From NCBI GenBank assembly GCA_039196715.1, contig JBCCUP010000001.1, forward strand, positions 62,001 to 126,000: DNA of 64,000 nucleotides, given 5' to 3'. The position numbers and the translations under genes were made by a program. The notes under the pieces were generated by a model. It was given only the letters and a program-made list of their open reading frames with translations. It searched no databases and was not told the DNA's origin. Each line of letters begins with the position of its first letter. Within the stretch, counting starts at the first letter, position 1. Source of the DNA: Pseudomonadota bacterium (GTDB lineage Bacteria > Pseudomonadota > Gammaproteobacteria > CALCKW01). Positions 55,469 to 63,636 of the stretch are shown here, one piece after another.

Positions 55469-56179
55469 ATGGACACACCCAACCGCGAAGGCCGCGCCGC
55501 CGACACCATAATTACGCGCATCGAGGCCGACATCGCTGAAGGCGTCCTCGCCGACGGCGACCCTCTGCCGTCCGAGCGCGCGCTGATGCAGCAGTTCGGT
55601 GCCTCCCGTTCGGTTGTGCGCGAGGCGATCACGGCCTTGACGCACCGTGGGCTCGTTCGGGCCTCACCCCGCCACCGACCGCGTGTGCAACGCGCCAACG
55701 CCGACGCGCTGCTCGCCACCACCGCCGCGGTGATGCATCAGCTGCTGGGCCAACCGGGCGGGGCTCAGAACGTCTACCAGGCACGCGTGTTCATCGAACG
55801 CGGATTGGTCAGGCAGGCCACTCTGTCTGCGAGCCACGAGGACCTGACCCAGTTGCGTACGGCCCTGGCTGCCAACCAGGATGCAATCGGTGACACCGCC
55901 CTCTTCTTTCAAACGGACATCGACTTCCACGGCGTGCTGTACGCCATCACCGGCAACCCGATCTTCACCGCGCTGCACCGCGGGCTGACGCAATGGCTGG
56001 AGCCTCATTGGTCCCGCATGCCTTGCGCGCCGGAGCACGACCAGGCCAACTACCTCGCACACGAGGCGATCTACACGGCCATCCTGCAGCGAAACCCGGA
56101 CGAAGCTGAGGCCGCCCTCACCGCACACCTGGACACGGCCTGGCGGCTCGTTCGGGAAACCATCGATTCACCGGATTGA
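55469..56179 (+). CDS. GntR-family regulator with FCD domain (236 aa)
   Basis: N-terminal winged helix (about residues 8-75): DTIITRIEADIAEGVLADGDPLPSERALMQQFGASRSVVREAI, the classical GntR pattern. A C-terminal FCD ligand domain (about 85-230) has metal-binding-type His residues (FHGVLY, LAHEAIY, LTAHLDTAW). It follows the SDR gene by 5 bp, so it is the last gene of the sugar-acid operon and the probable binder of the palindrome at 52504-52518. The ligand is likely a pathway intermediate. Confidence 0.92.
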   Translation: MDTPNREGRAADTIITRIEADIAEGVLADGDPLPSERALMQQFGASRSVVREAITALTHRGLVRASPRHRPRVQRANADALLATTAAVMHQLLGQPGGAQNVYQARVFIERGLVRQATLSASHEDLTQLRTALAANQDAIGDTALFFQTDIDFHGVLYAITGNPIFTALHRGLTQWLEPHWSRMPCAPEHDQANYLAHEAIYTAILQRNPDEAEAALTAHLDTAWRLVRETIDSPD

Positions 56180-56218
56180 TACGGCCACCGGCCGCGCCGT
56201 CGTCCACGGAGCTCGGTG

Positions 56219-56788
56219 CTAGAACGCGCGACCGAGCAAGGCGTCGCGGAAATCCGGACGCGACGTGGTTTCACCGAGCCAGATGTCGAAGAACGCCTGC
56301 GTGAACGCGGCGTCCTGAACCTCGCCAATCCGCTCGTCGCCGAAGAAGAACTCCGTGTGGCCGCGCGCATTCTTGATACCGGTGAGCTCGTCGCCCGATT
56401 CGACATCGGGGAAGATCGCACTGAGCGACGCCTCCCAGCGCTCCAGCGCCTGCGCGTCGCTGCGTGGGTGCGCCGCCATTTCTTCGATGGACGCTTCGAC
56501 AAGCTTGTCGCTGTTGAAGCGGCGGCGGTAAGACAGCGTCAGTGCGAACGGCCTGGCAGGGTCATACTCGCCATTGGGTGCGCGCAAGGTGGCGTCGAGC
56601 ACATCCCAGAACAGCACTTGCAAACTCGCTTGACCGACGACGTGGGCGTCGGGGAACACCGACGGCGCCGCGCGGTCACGGGCCTGCAGTGTGGTCGCGG
56701 TGGCACACACGGCAACTGCAAGCCCGGTCTGCAAAGCGCGTCTGCCCCACCGTTCGAGCTGCCTTTTCAACTTCTCAATACCGCCCAT
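56219..56788 (-). CDS. Putative exported chalcone-isomerase-like protein (189 aa)
   Basis: A possible signal sequence or anchor (about residues 12-33, LQTGLAVAVCATATTLQA) precedes a domain with VGQASLQVLFWDVLDATL, LTLSYRRRFNSDKLVEASIEEM and a late EVQDAAFTQAFFDIWLGETT, features of the bacterial chalcone-isomerase-like family. These proteins have no established enzyme activity. ATG at 56788 has GGGAG upstream. It stands alone, converging on the GntR gene. Confidence 0.68.
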   Translation of the reverse strand: MGGIEKLKRQLERWGRRALQTGLAVAVCATATTLQARDRAAPSVFPDAHVVGQASLQVLFWDVLDATLRAPNGEYDPARPFALTLSYRRRFNSDKLVEASIEEMAAHPRSDAQALERWEASLSAIFPDVESGDELTGIKNARGHTEFFFGDERIGEVQDAAFTQAFFDIWLGETTSRPDFRDALLGRAF

Positions 56789-56921
56789 GTGCTGTCTCCC
56801 GTGCGGGCGCTGTTTTGCCCGCATTAAGAGCTTACGACCAGATCGCGCAAAAGTATCGTAAAGATTTCTTCACAGGCCAGCGCGCGACAACCCGCGAATC
56901 GCGCTATTCGCGCGTTCCGAT

Positions 56922-57224
56922 TCACTCTCCGACGTAAGAACCGTCGGGCATCAATTTGCAGCGTTTACCAGCGTGGTACTTGCCATCCGGGCACAGCCGA
57001 CGGTGCTTGCCGCCGAGGTAACTGCCGTCCGGCGCGATCGAAATCGTGTCGCCACCAACGTAACTGCCATCCGGCGCGAGCCGCGCGGACTGGCCTCCCA
57101 CGTAGGTGCCATCGGGTGCCAGGTAGCACTGCGTGCCGGCGACGATGGTGCCGTCGGGGCACACCACGGCCAGCGCAGCCTGACTGCAGGCAAACAACAC
57201 GGCACTGCACAGAATTCGGGTCAT
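56922..57224 (-). CDS. Small exported protein made of PDG repeats (100 aa)
   Basis: A signal peptide (about residues 1-20) is followed by five full 14-residue repeats and one partial (from residue 22), consensus [AC]PDG[TS]YVGGxxxxL. Cys occurs in the first and fifth units. Tandem G-Y/V-GG turns suggest a short beta-roll or solenoid. Not recognised otherwise. ATG at 57224 has CTGGAGA upstream. It stands alone between the chalcone-isomerase-like gene and ridA. Confidence 0.75.
   Translation of the reverse strand: MTRILCSAVLFACSQAALAVVCPDGTIVAGTQCYLAPDGTYVGGQSARLAPDGSYVGGDTISIAPDGSYLGGKHRRLCPDGKYHAGKRCKLMPDGSYVGE
56925..57161 (-). repeat. Internal 42-bp coding repeats (PDG units)
   Basis: DNA encoding the five and a half 14-residue units of the small exported protein. 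Units two to four are most alike (APDG[TS]Y[VL]GG), suggesting recent expansion of the middle. Unit count may vary between strains. Confidence 0.7.
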
Positions 57225-57352
57225 CGAGGTCTCCAGAGGTGGCGTCAGCGCGGCCGGGGCAAGCGGCCCGGTGTTTCACACGCTATACGCACAGATCGTG
57301 ACAGGTTGTGCAGTTCATCACAGTTTTCTGCGTTGAGGCGCCACCGGGTGGC

Positions 57353-57766
57353 TCAGTCGGGTATCACGGCCGTCGCGTCGATTTCCACCAGCCACTCGGG
57401 TCGTGCCAGCGCGACCACCACCAGCCCCGTGCAGCACGGGTGAACACCCCGAATGTACTCACCCATCGTGCGGTAGACCGCTTCCCGGTGCCGCACGTCG
57501 GTGATGTACACCACCAGCTTGCAGAGGTCCTGGACCGTGCCACCGGCTTCGCCAATCAACTGAACGATGTTCTGCATGACCTTGTGCGTCTGTGCGACCG
57601 GGTCGTTGCTGGCCACGGACTCGGCCGTGTCCAGATCCTGCGGGCACTGCCCGCGCAGAAACACCGTCCGCCCGCGCGCCACCACGCCCTGACTGAGGTC
57701 ATTGTCGAGGTTCTGTTCCGGATAGGTGTCACGCGTGTTGAAGGGCCGCAGCCGTTCGTGGCTCAC
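57353..57766 (-). CDS. RidA/YjgF-family enamine deaminase-like protein (137 aa)
   Basis: The RidA fold is recognised by SQGVVARGRTVFLRGQ, DPVAQTHKVMQNIVQLIGEAGGTVQDLCKLVVYITDVRHR and the C-terminal ARPEWLVEIDATAV, which includes the Glu of the family active site. These proteins hydrolyse reactive enamines/imines or act in amine catabolic steps. GTG at 57766 overlaps the Rieske stop (GTGA), so the two proteins probably work in sequence. Confidence 0.88.
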   Translation of the reverse strand: MSHERLRPFNTRDTYPEQNLDNDLSQGVVARGRTVFLRGQCPQDLDTAESVASNDPVAQTHKVMQNIVQLIGEAGGTVQDLCKLVVYITDVRHREAVYRTMGEYIRGVHPCCTGLVVVALARPEWLVEIDATAVIPD

Positions 57767-58917
57767 GAGCGCACACCAACTGGCTGGTTCACACGACTCG
57801 CCAAATAATGGGCAAAGTCGTAATTCGGGCGCTCCAAATGCGACAGTGGGCCGGGGGCAGCATAGTCCGAGCACAGGCCACGATACACCTTCTCCGTGCA
57901 GCCACGGTCCTCGACATTGACCCGATCCAGCAAGTCCTTCAACTCGGCAAAATGCGCTTGGGCGTTGGGATCGTTAACGTAATCAGGCGACATACCACCC
58001 CCGAACGCAATGCGCACGCGTCCGACGCCCTCGGGGTGCAGCGAGAGGTACCAGAAATACCCGGGTGTCAGTGTGATCAGCAAACTCGGGTAGATCGCGA
58101 GCAGGTAGGTCATTCGCCGCCGTTCGCCTTGCAGGCGCTGGTTGTTGTCATGCGCCAAGGCGATCTGGAGTCGGTCATCCTTGAGAATCGTGTGGTAGTT
58201 GAACGCGCTCAAGCCTGGTGGGCAGACCATCTCATCGAGCTTGGACAGGCCGCCAATGGTCCCGGCGTGGCACACCGGCAGGTGGTAACTCTCCATGAAA
58301 TTTTCCGCCAACACCTTCCAGTTGGTGTCCCAGACGTGGGTTTCGAAGAAGGTTTCGACATAGGCACCCATGTCATAGTCGCCGACCAACGATTCCACTT
58401 CCGCGAGCGCCTCGGAAACCGGCAATGCGGCGGGGTTGAGCGATACCATGATCCAGCCCAGCCACTCTTCACAGCGCACGGCCGGCAGGGCCATGTCGGT
58501 CTTGCAGAAGGCGTGGTTCTGGCCCATGGCCGGTGCGCCGATCAGCTTGCCGTCGAGCCCGTAGGTCCAGGCATGATAGGGGCATGTGATTCGCCGCGTG
58601 TTGCCGCGGCCGTGCAACAAGGTCGACATGCGGTGTAGACAAACATTTGACAGGGCCCGGAGCTCGCCCGACTTGTCACGCAGCACAACCACAGGTTGCC
58701 CGGCCAGTTCGAGTGTCGTGTAGTCGCCGATCGAGGACAGCGCACTCGCACGCCCGGCGCAAAACCAGTCCTGTTTGAAAACGCTTTCGAGTTCCGCTTC
58801 GAGAAAGGCGTTGGACGTGTAAACCGAGGGCGGCATCGCGGACGCCCTGTCGAACGGTTTTGCAACGTTCGCGGCCAGTTGCGCGAAGGGGTCGTTTGCA
58901 GGCGTTGCAGATGTCAT
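57763..58917 (-). CDS. Rieske oxygenase large subunit (384 aa)
   Basis: Rieske cluster ligands C93-x-H95 (NVCLHRM) and C112-x2-H115 (TCPYHAWTY), and the catalytic iron block ENFMESYHLPVCHAGTI. It is related to, but clearly different from, the protein at 48723. Family relatives include oxygenases that demethylate quaternary amines such as choline or betaines. Pairing with RidA points to an amine-type product. It diverges from the AbrB-like gene across a 138-bp gap. Confidence 0.88.
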   Translation of the reverse strand: MTSATPANDPFAQLAANVAKPFDRASAMPPSVYTSNAFLEAELESVFKQDWFCAGRASALSSIGDYTTLELAGQPVVVLRDKSGELRALSNVCLHRMSTLLHGRGNTRRITCPYHAWTYGLDGKLIGAPAMGQNHAFCKTDMALPAVRCEEWLGWIMVSLNPAALPVSEALAEVESLVGDYDMGAYVETFFETHVWDTNWKVLAENFMESYHLPVCHAGTIGGLSKLDEMVCPPGLSAFNYHTILKDDRLQIALAHDNNQRLQGERRRMTYLLAIYPSLLITLTPGYFWYLSLHPEGVGRVRIAFGGGMSPDYVNDPNAQAHFAELKDLLDRVNVEDRGCTEKVYRGLCSDYAAPGPLSHLERPNYDFAHYLASRVNQPVGVRS

Positions 58918-59055
58918 GGCGCTGTCCTCTGTTCAACATCGCTACCGGGGCGCAGAATACCACCGACGTGGGGCACTGCCGAGCGGTCTGACCATTGGCA
59001 CGGCACGCGCACCGGCAGGCACCGACAACAGGGCAAACCAACGCCAGCATGGCAG

Positions 59056-60111
59056 ATGACAACTGAGCTGCACGGGGCATGGCCCTTCAGGGGCGCGGCC
59101 AAAACCGTGCTGATTGCCGGCATCGGGGCTGTTTTGGCCTCGGTACTCGACTTGCCGTTGCCGTTGCTGATCGGCCCATTGCTGATCTGCCTGGTGTGTG
59201 CCCTCGGCGGCATGCACCTCACCGGGCTGCCGCGCACTGCGGCGACCTTGCGCACTGTGCTCGGCGTCGCCGTCGGCGCAAGCATCACGCCGGCCGTGTT
59301 GCAGCAGGCTTCGGACTACGCGGCTTCGGTGGTTTTGGTGCTCGTGCTGACAGTCCTGATCGCTGCCGCCGGCGTGCCCTGGTTCCGCTGGCACGGCTTC
59401 GACCGCCCGACTGCGTTCTACGCGGCGATGCCCGGTGGGCTTCAGGACATGCTGTTGTTCGGTATCGAGGCCGGTGGCAACCCCCGCGCTCTGTCGCTCG
59501 CGCACGCCACCCGCCTCGCGGTCGTGGTTGCCACCCTGCCCTTTCTGCTTACCGGCCCTTTGGGTGTCGCGCTCGATCAGCCACCGGGCGCGCCCGCCAC
59601 CACGTTCACATTCGGTCAACTGGGCATCCTGCTCGCCTGCGCGCTCGGCGGCTGGTGGCTCGGCAAGCGGCTCGGCATGCCCGGTGCGACGATTCTCGGC
59701 CCTCTGGTGCTCACAGCCATCCTGTCGCTCGCAGGCGTGGTCGACCAACGTCCGCCGCGTGAGGCCATCCTCGCGGCCCAGTTCGTCATCGGCTTGAGCG
59801 TTGGCGTGCACTACGTCGGCATCACAGTGCGGGAACTTCGCCAGATCGTCAGTGCAGCGCTTGGCTATTGCCTGCTGTCGGCGGCGTTGACGGCCGGGGT
59901 CGTGCAGGTCGTGCTCGCGCACGGGCTCGCGCCGCTGCCGGATGCCCTGTTGGGCTTCTCGCCCGGTGGCCAGGCGGAAATGACCGTGCTGGCAATCGTC
60001 GCCGGTGCCGAGTTGAGCTACGTCGTCACCTTGCACCTGTCGCGAATCGTGCTCGTGATTGTCGGGGCGCCGGTGCTGCACCGCTGGCTGCACCCCGAGC
60101 GCAACAACTGA
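59056..60111 (+). CDS. AbrB-family membrane protein (351 aa)
   Basis: Ten or so hydrophobic segments arranged as two similar halves, each opening with a short loop such as LPLPLLIGPLLICLVCALGGMHL and LGMPGATILGPLVLTAIL. The repeated GP[LM] motifs, TFYAAMPGGLQDM and LLGFSPGGQAEMTVLAI, identify the AbrB (ammonia-monooxygenase-like) membrane family, whose transport function is unproven. ATG at 59056 follows the divergent gap shared with the Rieske gene. Confidence 0.85.
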   Translation: MTTELHGAWPFRGAAKTVLIAGIGAVLASVLDLPLPLLIGPLLICLVCALGGMHLTGLPRTAATLRTVLGVAVGASITPAVLQQASDYAASVVLVLVLTVLIAAAGVPWFRWHGFDRPTAFYAAMPGGLQDMLLFGIEAGGNPRALSLAHATRLAVVVATLPFLLTGPLGVALDQPPGAPATTFTFGQLGILLACALGGWWLGKRLGMPGATILGPLVLTAILSLAGVVDQRPPREAILAAQFVIGLSVGVHYVGITVRELRQIVSAALGYCLLSAALTAGVVQVVLAHGLAPLPDALLGFSPGGQAEMTVLAIVAGAELSYVVTLHLSRIVLVIVGAPVLHRWLHPERNN

Positions 60112-60122
60112 CCGGCTCGCAC

Positions 60123-60149
60123 AAAAAAAGGGCGCTCTGTCGAGCGCCC
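60123..60149 (-). terminator. Intrinsic terminator of the RAYT-like gene
   Basis: GGGCGCTC-TGTC-GAGCGCCC (60130-60149) forms an eight-base perfect stem. Read on the minus strand it is followed by seven T (60123-60129). It lies 24 bp past the RAYT stop, the correct geometry for a rho-independent terminator. For plus-strand transcripts from the AbrB gene it would lack a T-run. Confidence 0.88.
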
Positions 60150-60173
60150 TGGTTGTCGGCACTGCTCAGCGCC

Positions 60174-61106
60174 TTACTTCGCGAGCGCCTTGCGGTAGCC
60201 AGCGACCTTCTTGGCCAGCGCGCTGTCGCGCTCCAGACGGTCGCGGAAGTTGCGCAGGTTGCGGCTCATGGTCGTGAGATCACGGCCAAAGCGGTTGGAG
60301 ACGTCCGTCAGGGACGCGGACTCGAGCTCGACTGCGAGGTAGCTGATGATCTGACGAACCAGGCTCTCAGCCCGTGCGCGGCTCGGGTTCGCGAGCGCGG
60401 CCTCCTTGAGGCCCTCTTCCTTCAGAACGTGCTTGACCAGCTTGTCGAGGCTCACCGGCTTCGCTTTCTTGGCCGGTGCTTTGCGCACCTGCTTCTGGAA
60501 GGCCTTGTCGCCCAACACCGCACCGTCGTTGCCGCGCTCGAGGTCATCCCGAACGCCCTCGCCCGCGCCCTTTGCGAAGAACTCACCATAACGCTTGATG
60601 GCCGTCGGCTCGCGTTTGGCGAAGGTGTCGTACACGTCACCACGCGTCAGCCAATCCGATTTCGCTGTGCCGAGGTAGGCCTTGTGGCTGGACCACTTGA
60701 ACGTATCCGGCTTGCGCGATGCGCCGGTGCGCGCCGGAGAGTGGTGGATGTAACGCACCAACTCGGCCAGGTAGGATTTGGCGTCGACGAGGATCGCCTT
60801 GTAGCGACCGTGAAACAGCTGACCCTGGCTGTTTCGCGCGTTGTTGTAGTAACGCGTATAGCGGAACGACAGGTTCTGCATGATTTTCGACAAGCTGGTC
60901 TTGTCGACCTGGATCGCCAGGTGGAGACGGTCGGGCAGGAAGCAGTAGGCGTGCACTTTGTGGCCAAAGCGCTGTACTCCCTCGGCAACGAGGGCTTCGA
61001 GGTACTTGCGGTCTGCGTCGGTGCTGAAGATTTTCTTGCCGTTCTCGCCGTGCAACATCACGTGGTAGAGCGCACCAGGGACGTGGATTCGGGGTTTTCT
61101 GGCCAT
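60174..61106 (-). CDS. RAYT/IS200-like Y1 transposase homologue with altered HUH motif (310 aa)
   Basis: The N-terminal Y1-type domain (about residues 1-150) resembles REP-associated tyrosine transposases: GALYHVMLHGENGKKIF, HAYCFLPDRLHLAIQ and RYIHHSPARTG. The metal-binding HUH is changed to R-L-H (PDRLHL instead of PNHVHL), so nuclease activity is doubtful. A long basic linker leads to a C-terminal DnaA-like helix-turn-helix (SLTDVSNRFGRDLTTMSRNL). No inverted-repeat ends or target duplications were found, so it looks domesticated. Confidence 0.85.
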   Translation of the reverse strand: MARKPRIHVPGALYHVMLHGENGKKIFSTDADRKYLEALVAEGVQRFGHKVHAYCFLPDRLHLAIQVDKTSLSKIMQNLSFRYTRYYNNARNSQGQLFHGRYKAILVDAKSYLAELVRYIHHSPARTGASRKPDTFKWSSHKAYLGTAKSDWLTRGDVYDTFAKREPTAIKRYGEFFAKGAGEGVRDDLERGNDGAVLGDKAFQKQVRKAPAKKAKPVSLDKLVKHVLKEEGLKEAALANPSRARAESLVRQIISYLAVELESASLTDVSNRFGRDLTTMSRNLRNFRDRLERDSALAKKVAGYRKALAK

Positions 61107-61289
61107 GGGAGGAGCCTCTGAGATCTCGTTGGGAATTTGGGGGTAGTCCGTGGGCAGGTGCCGTGTGTACTAAGCCGCGCGGTGTGCGTACCCAGCTTGC
61201 ACAATATCGACCAACTCGCGTGTCGAGAGTTCCACGCCCTGAACTTATCAGTGCTGAAAGGATACTATACTGGCCCCACTCCGACCAGA

Positions 61290-61311
61290 AATATTCCAGA
61301 GCTGCAATATT
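61290..61311. repeat. 22-bp palindrome in the 248-bp gap upstream of the RAYT-like gene
   Basis: AATATTcCAG-ag-CTGcAATATT is symmetric except for one C/C pair. It lies in an AT-rich island between rsuA and the RAYT-like gene, near a TATAGT (minus strand) that could be a -10 box. It may be an operator or a binding site of the RAYT-like protein; no REP-type GTAG/GTTG signature is seen. Confidence 0.45.
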
Positions 61312-61354
61312 CAAGTTGTGCGCAGATTCAGCACTATGTTGCACAATCGCGCGG

Positions 61355-62086
61355 TTATTGCGGGTCACTCCGGGCTTGGCATGCCGCCTCATCGAGCCCT
61401 TCGGCTCGGCAGCGCTCGATCTCGGTCAGCTCACGCCACGCACCGGGCGCAAGACTGTCATCAAGTGCGAGCGCACCGACGGACAGCCGGTGCAGGCCGA
61501 CCACACGGTTGCCCACCGCCGCGAGCATCCGCTTGATCTGATGGTAGCGCCCCTCGTCGAGCGTGACGCGGAGGCTGTCGGGGCCGAGCGGCGTGACGTC
61601 GCAGGCCACGGCGAGGCGCCGCTCGCCGCGCAGTTGAACACCCGTGCACAAATGGTCGAGCATTTGGTCCGTCCAAGCGGCCGCCAGCGCCACACGGTAG
61701 ACCTTGGTGCTCCGCCCCGGCCGGCTGACCCGGTGGTTCCACTGTCCGTCGTCACTCAGCAGCAGCAAGCCTGTCGTGTCGATGTCCAGACGGCCGACAC
61801 ACTGCAAGCGCGCACCCGCCTGAATCGGTACACAGTTGAGCACGCTGCGCGGGTCGGCGTGTGCCGCTGTGCACACGGTGCCAACGGGTTTGTTCACCAT
61901 CAGGTAGCGCGGTCCCCGCAGCACGAGCACGGTACCGTCGAGGCTGACACAGTCGCCGTTCGACACGGGCTCGGCCGGGCGCGTGGCGACGGTGCCATTG
62001 CGTGTGACGCGACCGGCGCGAATCCAGGTGCGCACGGTGCTCCGGCTGTCACCGGTTGAACCGCACAGATACCGGTCGAGGCGCAT
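61355..62086 (-). CDS. rsuA: 16S rRNA pseudouridine synthase RsuA (243 aa)
   Basis: N-terminal S4 RNA-binding domain (about residues 1-50) followed by the catalytic fold: YLMVNKPVGTVC, and GRLDIDTTGLLLLSDDG with catalytic D101, then YRV and EGRYHQIKRMLAAVGNRVVGLHR. These are RsuA-type blocks; RsuA modifies U516 of 16S rRNA. The ATG at 62086 abuts the preceding gene's stop (TGATG). Confidence 0.9.
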   Translation of the reverse strand: MRLDRYLCGSTGDSRSTVRTWIRAGRVTRNGTVATRPAEPVSNGDCVSLDGTVLVLRGPRYLMVNKPVGTVCTAAHADPRSVLNCVPIQAGARLQCVGRLDIDTTGLLLLSDDGQWNHRVSRPGRSTKVYRVALAAAWTDQMLDHLCTGVQLRGERRLAVACDVTPLGPDSLRVTLDEGRYHQIKRMLAAVGNRVVGLHRLSVGALALDDSLAPGAWRELTEIERCRAEGLDEAACQARSDPQ

Positions 62087-62712
62087 CAATCGAGCTCGAC
62101 TCGCCCCTGATCGGTGCGGATTCGAGCGACAAGGCCCTGTGGTCCGTCCACAACCGTCACGGGTTCACCGGTCAGCAGCGCGGCGATCGGCGCGAGCCGG
62201 CCGCGCTCCGGCGTGTTCAGCCACAGCGCGTCGAGCGCGAGACCGAGCGGCGGCAGGACGTCGGTCGGGTGCGGCGGTTGCCACCAGATCAGGTGGGGAA
62301 CCGCACCGCCGTCGCACAGCCCGCTGTCCTCTGCGATGGCAAGGCGCCAGTGAAAATCCCCGCGCTGGACGGCAACGGGCTCCGCCAGGCCAGGACAGGC
62401 CGCCCAAACCCGCGCGACGTCATCGCCCGGGTCGACACGGGCAACCCAGGTCAGCAGACGGGGGCGCTCTGCGAGCCGGGCCTGCACGGCCGACTGCGAC
62501 AAGCCGAAGGGCGGGGTCTGAGCTGCACTCGCGCCCGGTTTGCATGCGATCAACTCAAGGTAACGGTGGCCATCGAGACGCCAGAGGCGGTTGTGCGTGC
62601 CGTACTGCAGGTGTTCACCGCCGCCCGAGGCCGCGACACCCAGTCGTTCAGCGAGCCAGGCTTCGCCCTGCACCAAGTCGGTGCACCCAACGACGAGGTG
62701 GTCAAGCCGCAT
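62086..62712 (-). CDS. Glyoxalase-like-domain (VOC fold) protein (208 aa)
   Basis: N-terminal LDHLVVGCTDLVQGEAWLAERLGV, GGGEHLQYGTHNRLWRL and YLELIA are typical of the Glyoxalase_3-like family in the vicinal-oxygen-chelate fold, with possible metal ligands His and Glu. The C-terminal half repeats the fold more weakly (RLAPIAALLTG). Substrate unknown. It directly follows the HDAC-fold gene without a gap. Confidence 0.82.
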   Translation of the reverse strand: MRLDHLVVGCTDLVQGEAWLAERLGVAASGGGEHLQYGTHNRLWRLDGHRYLELIACKPGASAAQTPPFGLSQSAVQARLAERPRLLTWVARVDPGDDVARVWAACPGLAEPVAVQRGDFHWRLAIAEDSGLCDGGAVPHLIWWQPPHPTDVLPPLGLALDALWLNTPERGRLAPIAALLTGEPVTVVDGPQGLVARIRTDQGRVELD

Positions 62713-63636
62713 TCAACGCTCCAGCAGCGTCTTGACGTGCGCGCTGGCAGAACGCCCCAACGCGGCGAGGTCGTACCCGCCCTCGAGCATCGACACGACC
62801 CGGCCACCTGCGTGTGCGTCGGCGAGGTCGAGCACCTGCCGCGTGATCCACGCGAAATCGTCTTCAACGAGATTCAGCGAGGCGAGCGGGTCGGCCCGGT
62901 GCGCGTCGAATCCGGCCGACACGATAATCAGTTCTGGCCGCTGCGCCTGAAGGACCGGCAACCAGTGTGCGCGCACCGCCTCGCGAAAAGCCGCACCGTC
63001 GCTGCCTGCGGCCAGCGGTGTGTTGACCCGCTGGCCGTCGATATTGTCGCGGTAATACCCCGGGTAGTGCGGATACTGAAAACTCGAGCAGAAGAGGATA
63101 CGCGGGTCGTGCTCGACCAGGTCTTCCGTGCCGTTGCCGTGGTGTACATCGAAGTCCACGATCGCCACCCGCTTCAGGCCGTGGACGTCGAGCGCGCGCT
63201 TGGCTGCAATGGCCACAGAGCCGAACAGGCAGAAGCCCATCGCCCGGGTGCGTTCAGCGTGGTGGCCGGGCGGGCGCACCGCGCAAAAGGCGGCATCAAC
63301 GTCGCCTGCGACCACCGCGTCAACCGCGTCGACGGCCGCACCGGCGGCGTGGCGCGCCGCGGTCAGCGAGTGGGCGTTGATCGTCGTGTCGGCGTCGAGC
63401 GCAACCCGGCCGCTGCGTGGCGAGGCTGCTTCGACCTGGTCGACGTAGTCGGCCGGGTGCGCGCGCTCGATGTCGGCACGCGCCGCCAGCGAGGGGGTGC
63501 GCACGTCGAGCTGTGCGTAGTGACCATCGCGCTTCAGGGCGTCGAGCACTGCAGCCAGGCGCGCCGGTTGCTCGGGATGGCCGGCACCCTGGTCGTGCTG
63601 CACACAGGCGTCGTGGTAGTAGAGCGCCGTGCTCAT
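62713..63636 (-). CDS. Histone-deacetylase-fold amidohydrolase (307 aa)
   Basis: HDAC/AcuC superfamily: N-terminal GHPEQPARLAAVLDAL, catalytic RPPGHHAE, zinc-ligand VAIVDFDVHHGNGTEDL and SAGFDAHRADPLASLNL, then MLEGGY. It is shorter than the acetylpolyamine-type homologue at 46280 and belongs to a different subgroup. ATG at 63636 overlaps the sufE stop and has GGAG upstream. Substrate unknown. Confidence 0.87.
   Translation of the reverse strand: MSTALYYHDACVQHDQGAGHPEQPARLAAVLDALKRDGHYAQLDVRTPSLAARADIERAHPADYVDQVEAASPRSGRVALDADTTINAHSLTAARHAAGAAVDAVDAVVAGDVDAAFCAVRPPGHHAERTRAMGFCLFGSVAIAAKRALDVHGLKRVAIVDFDVHHGNGTEDLVEHDPRILFCSSFQYPHYPGYYRDNIDGQRVNTPLAAGSDGAAFREAVRAHWLPVLQAQRPELIIVSAGFDAHRADPLASLNLVEDDFAWITRQVLDLADAHAGGRVVSMLEGGYDLAALGRSASAHVKTLLER

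Noticed and set aside
56892-56911. CGCGAAT/ATTCGCG hairpin as a terminator
   Set aside because: No T-run on either strand; GC-rich sequence makes such stems common.
58985-58993. GGTCTGACC core as a second operator of the GntR regulator
   Set aside because: The same nine-base core also occurs inside coding sequence near 50677 and near 22512, so it is not specific without the TTT/AAA flanks.
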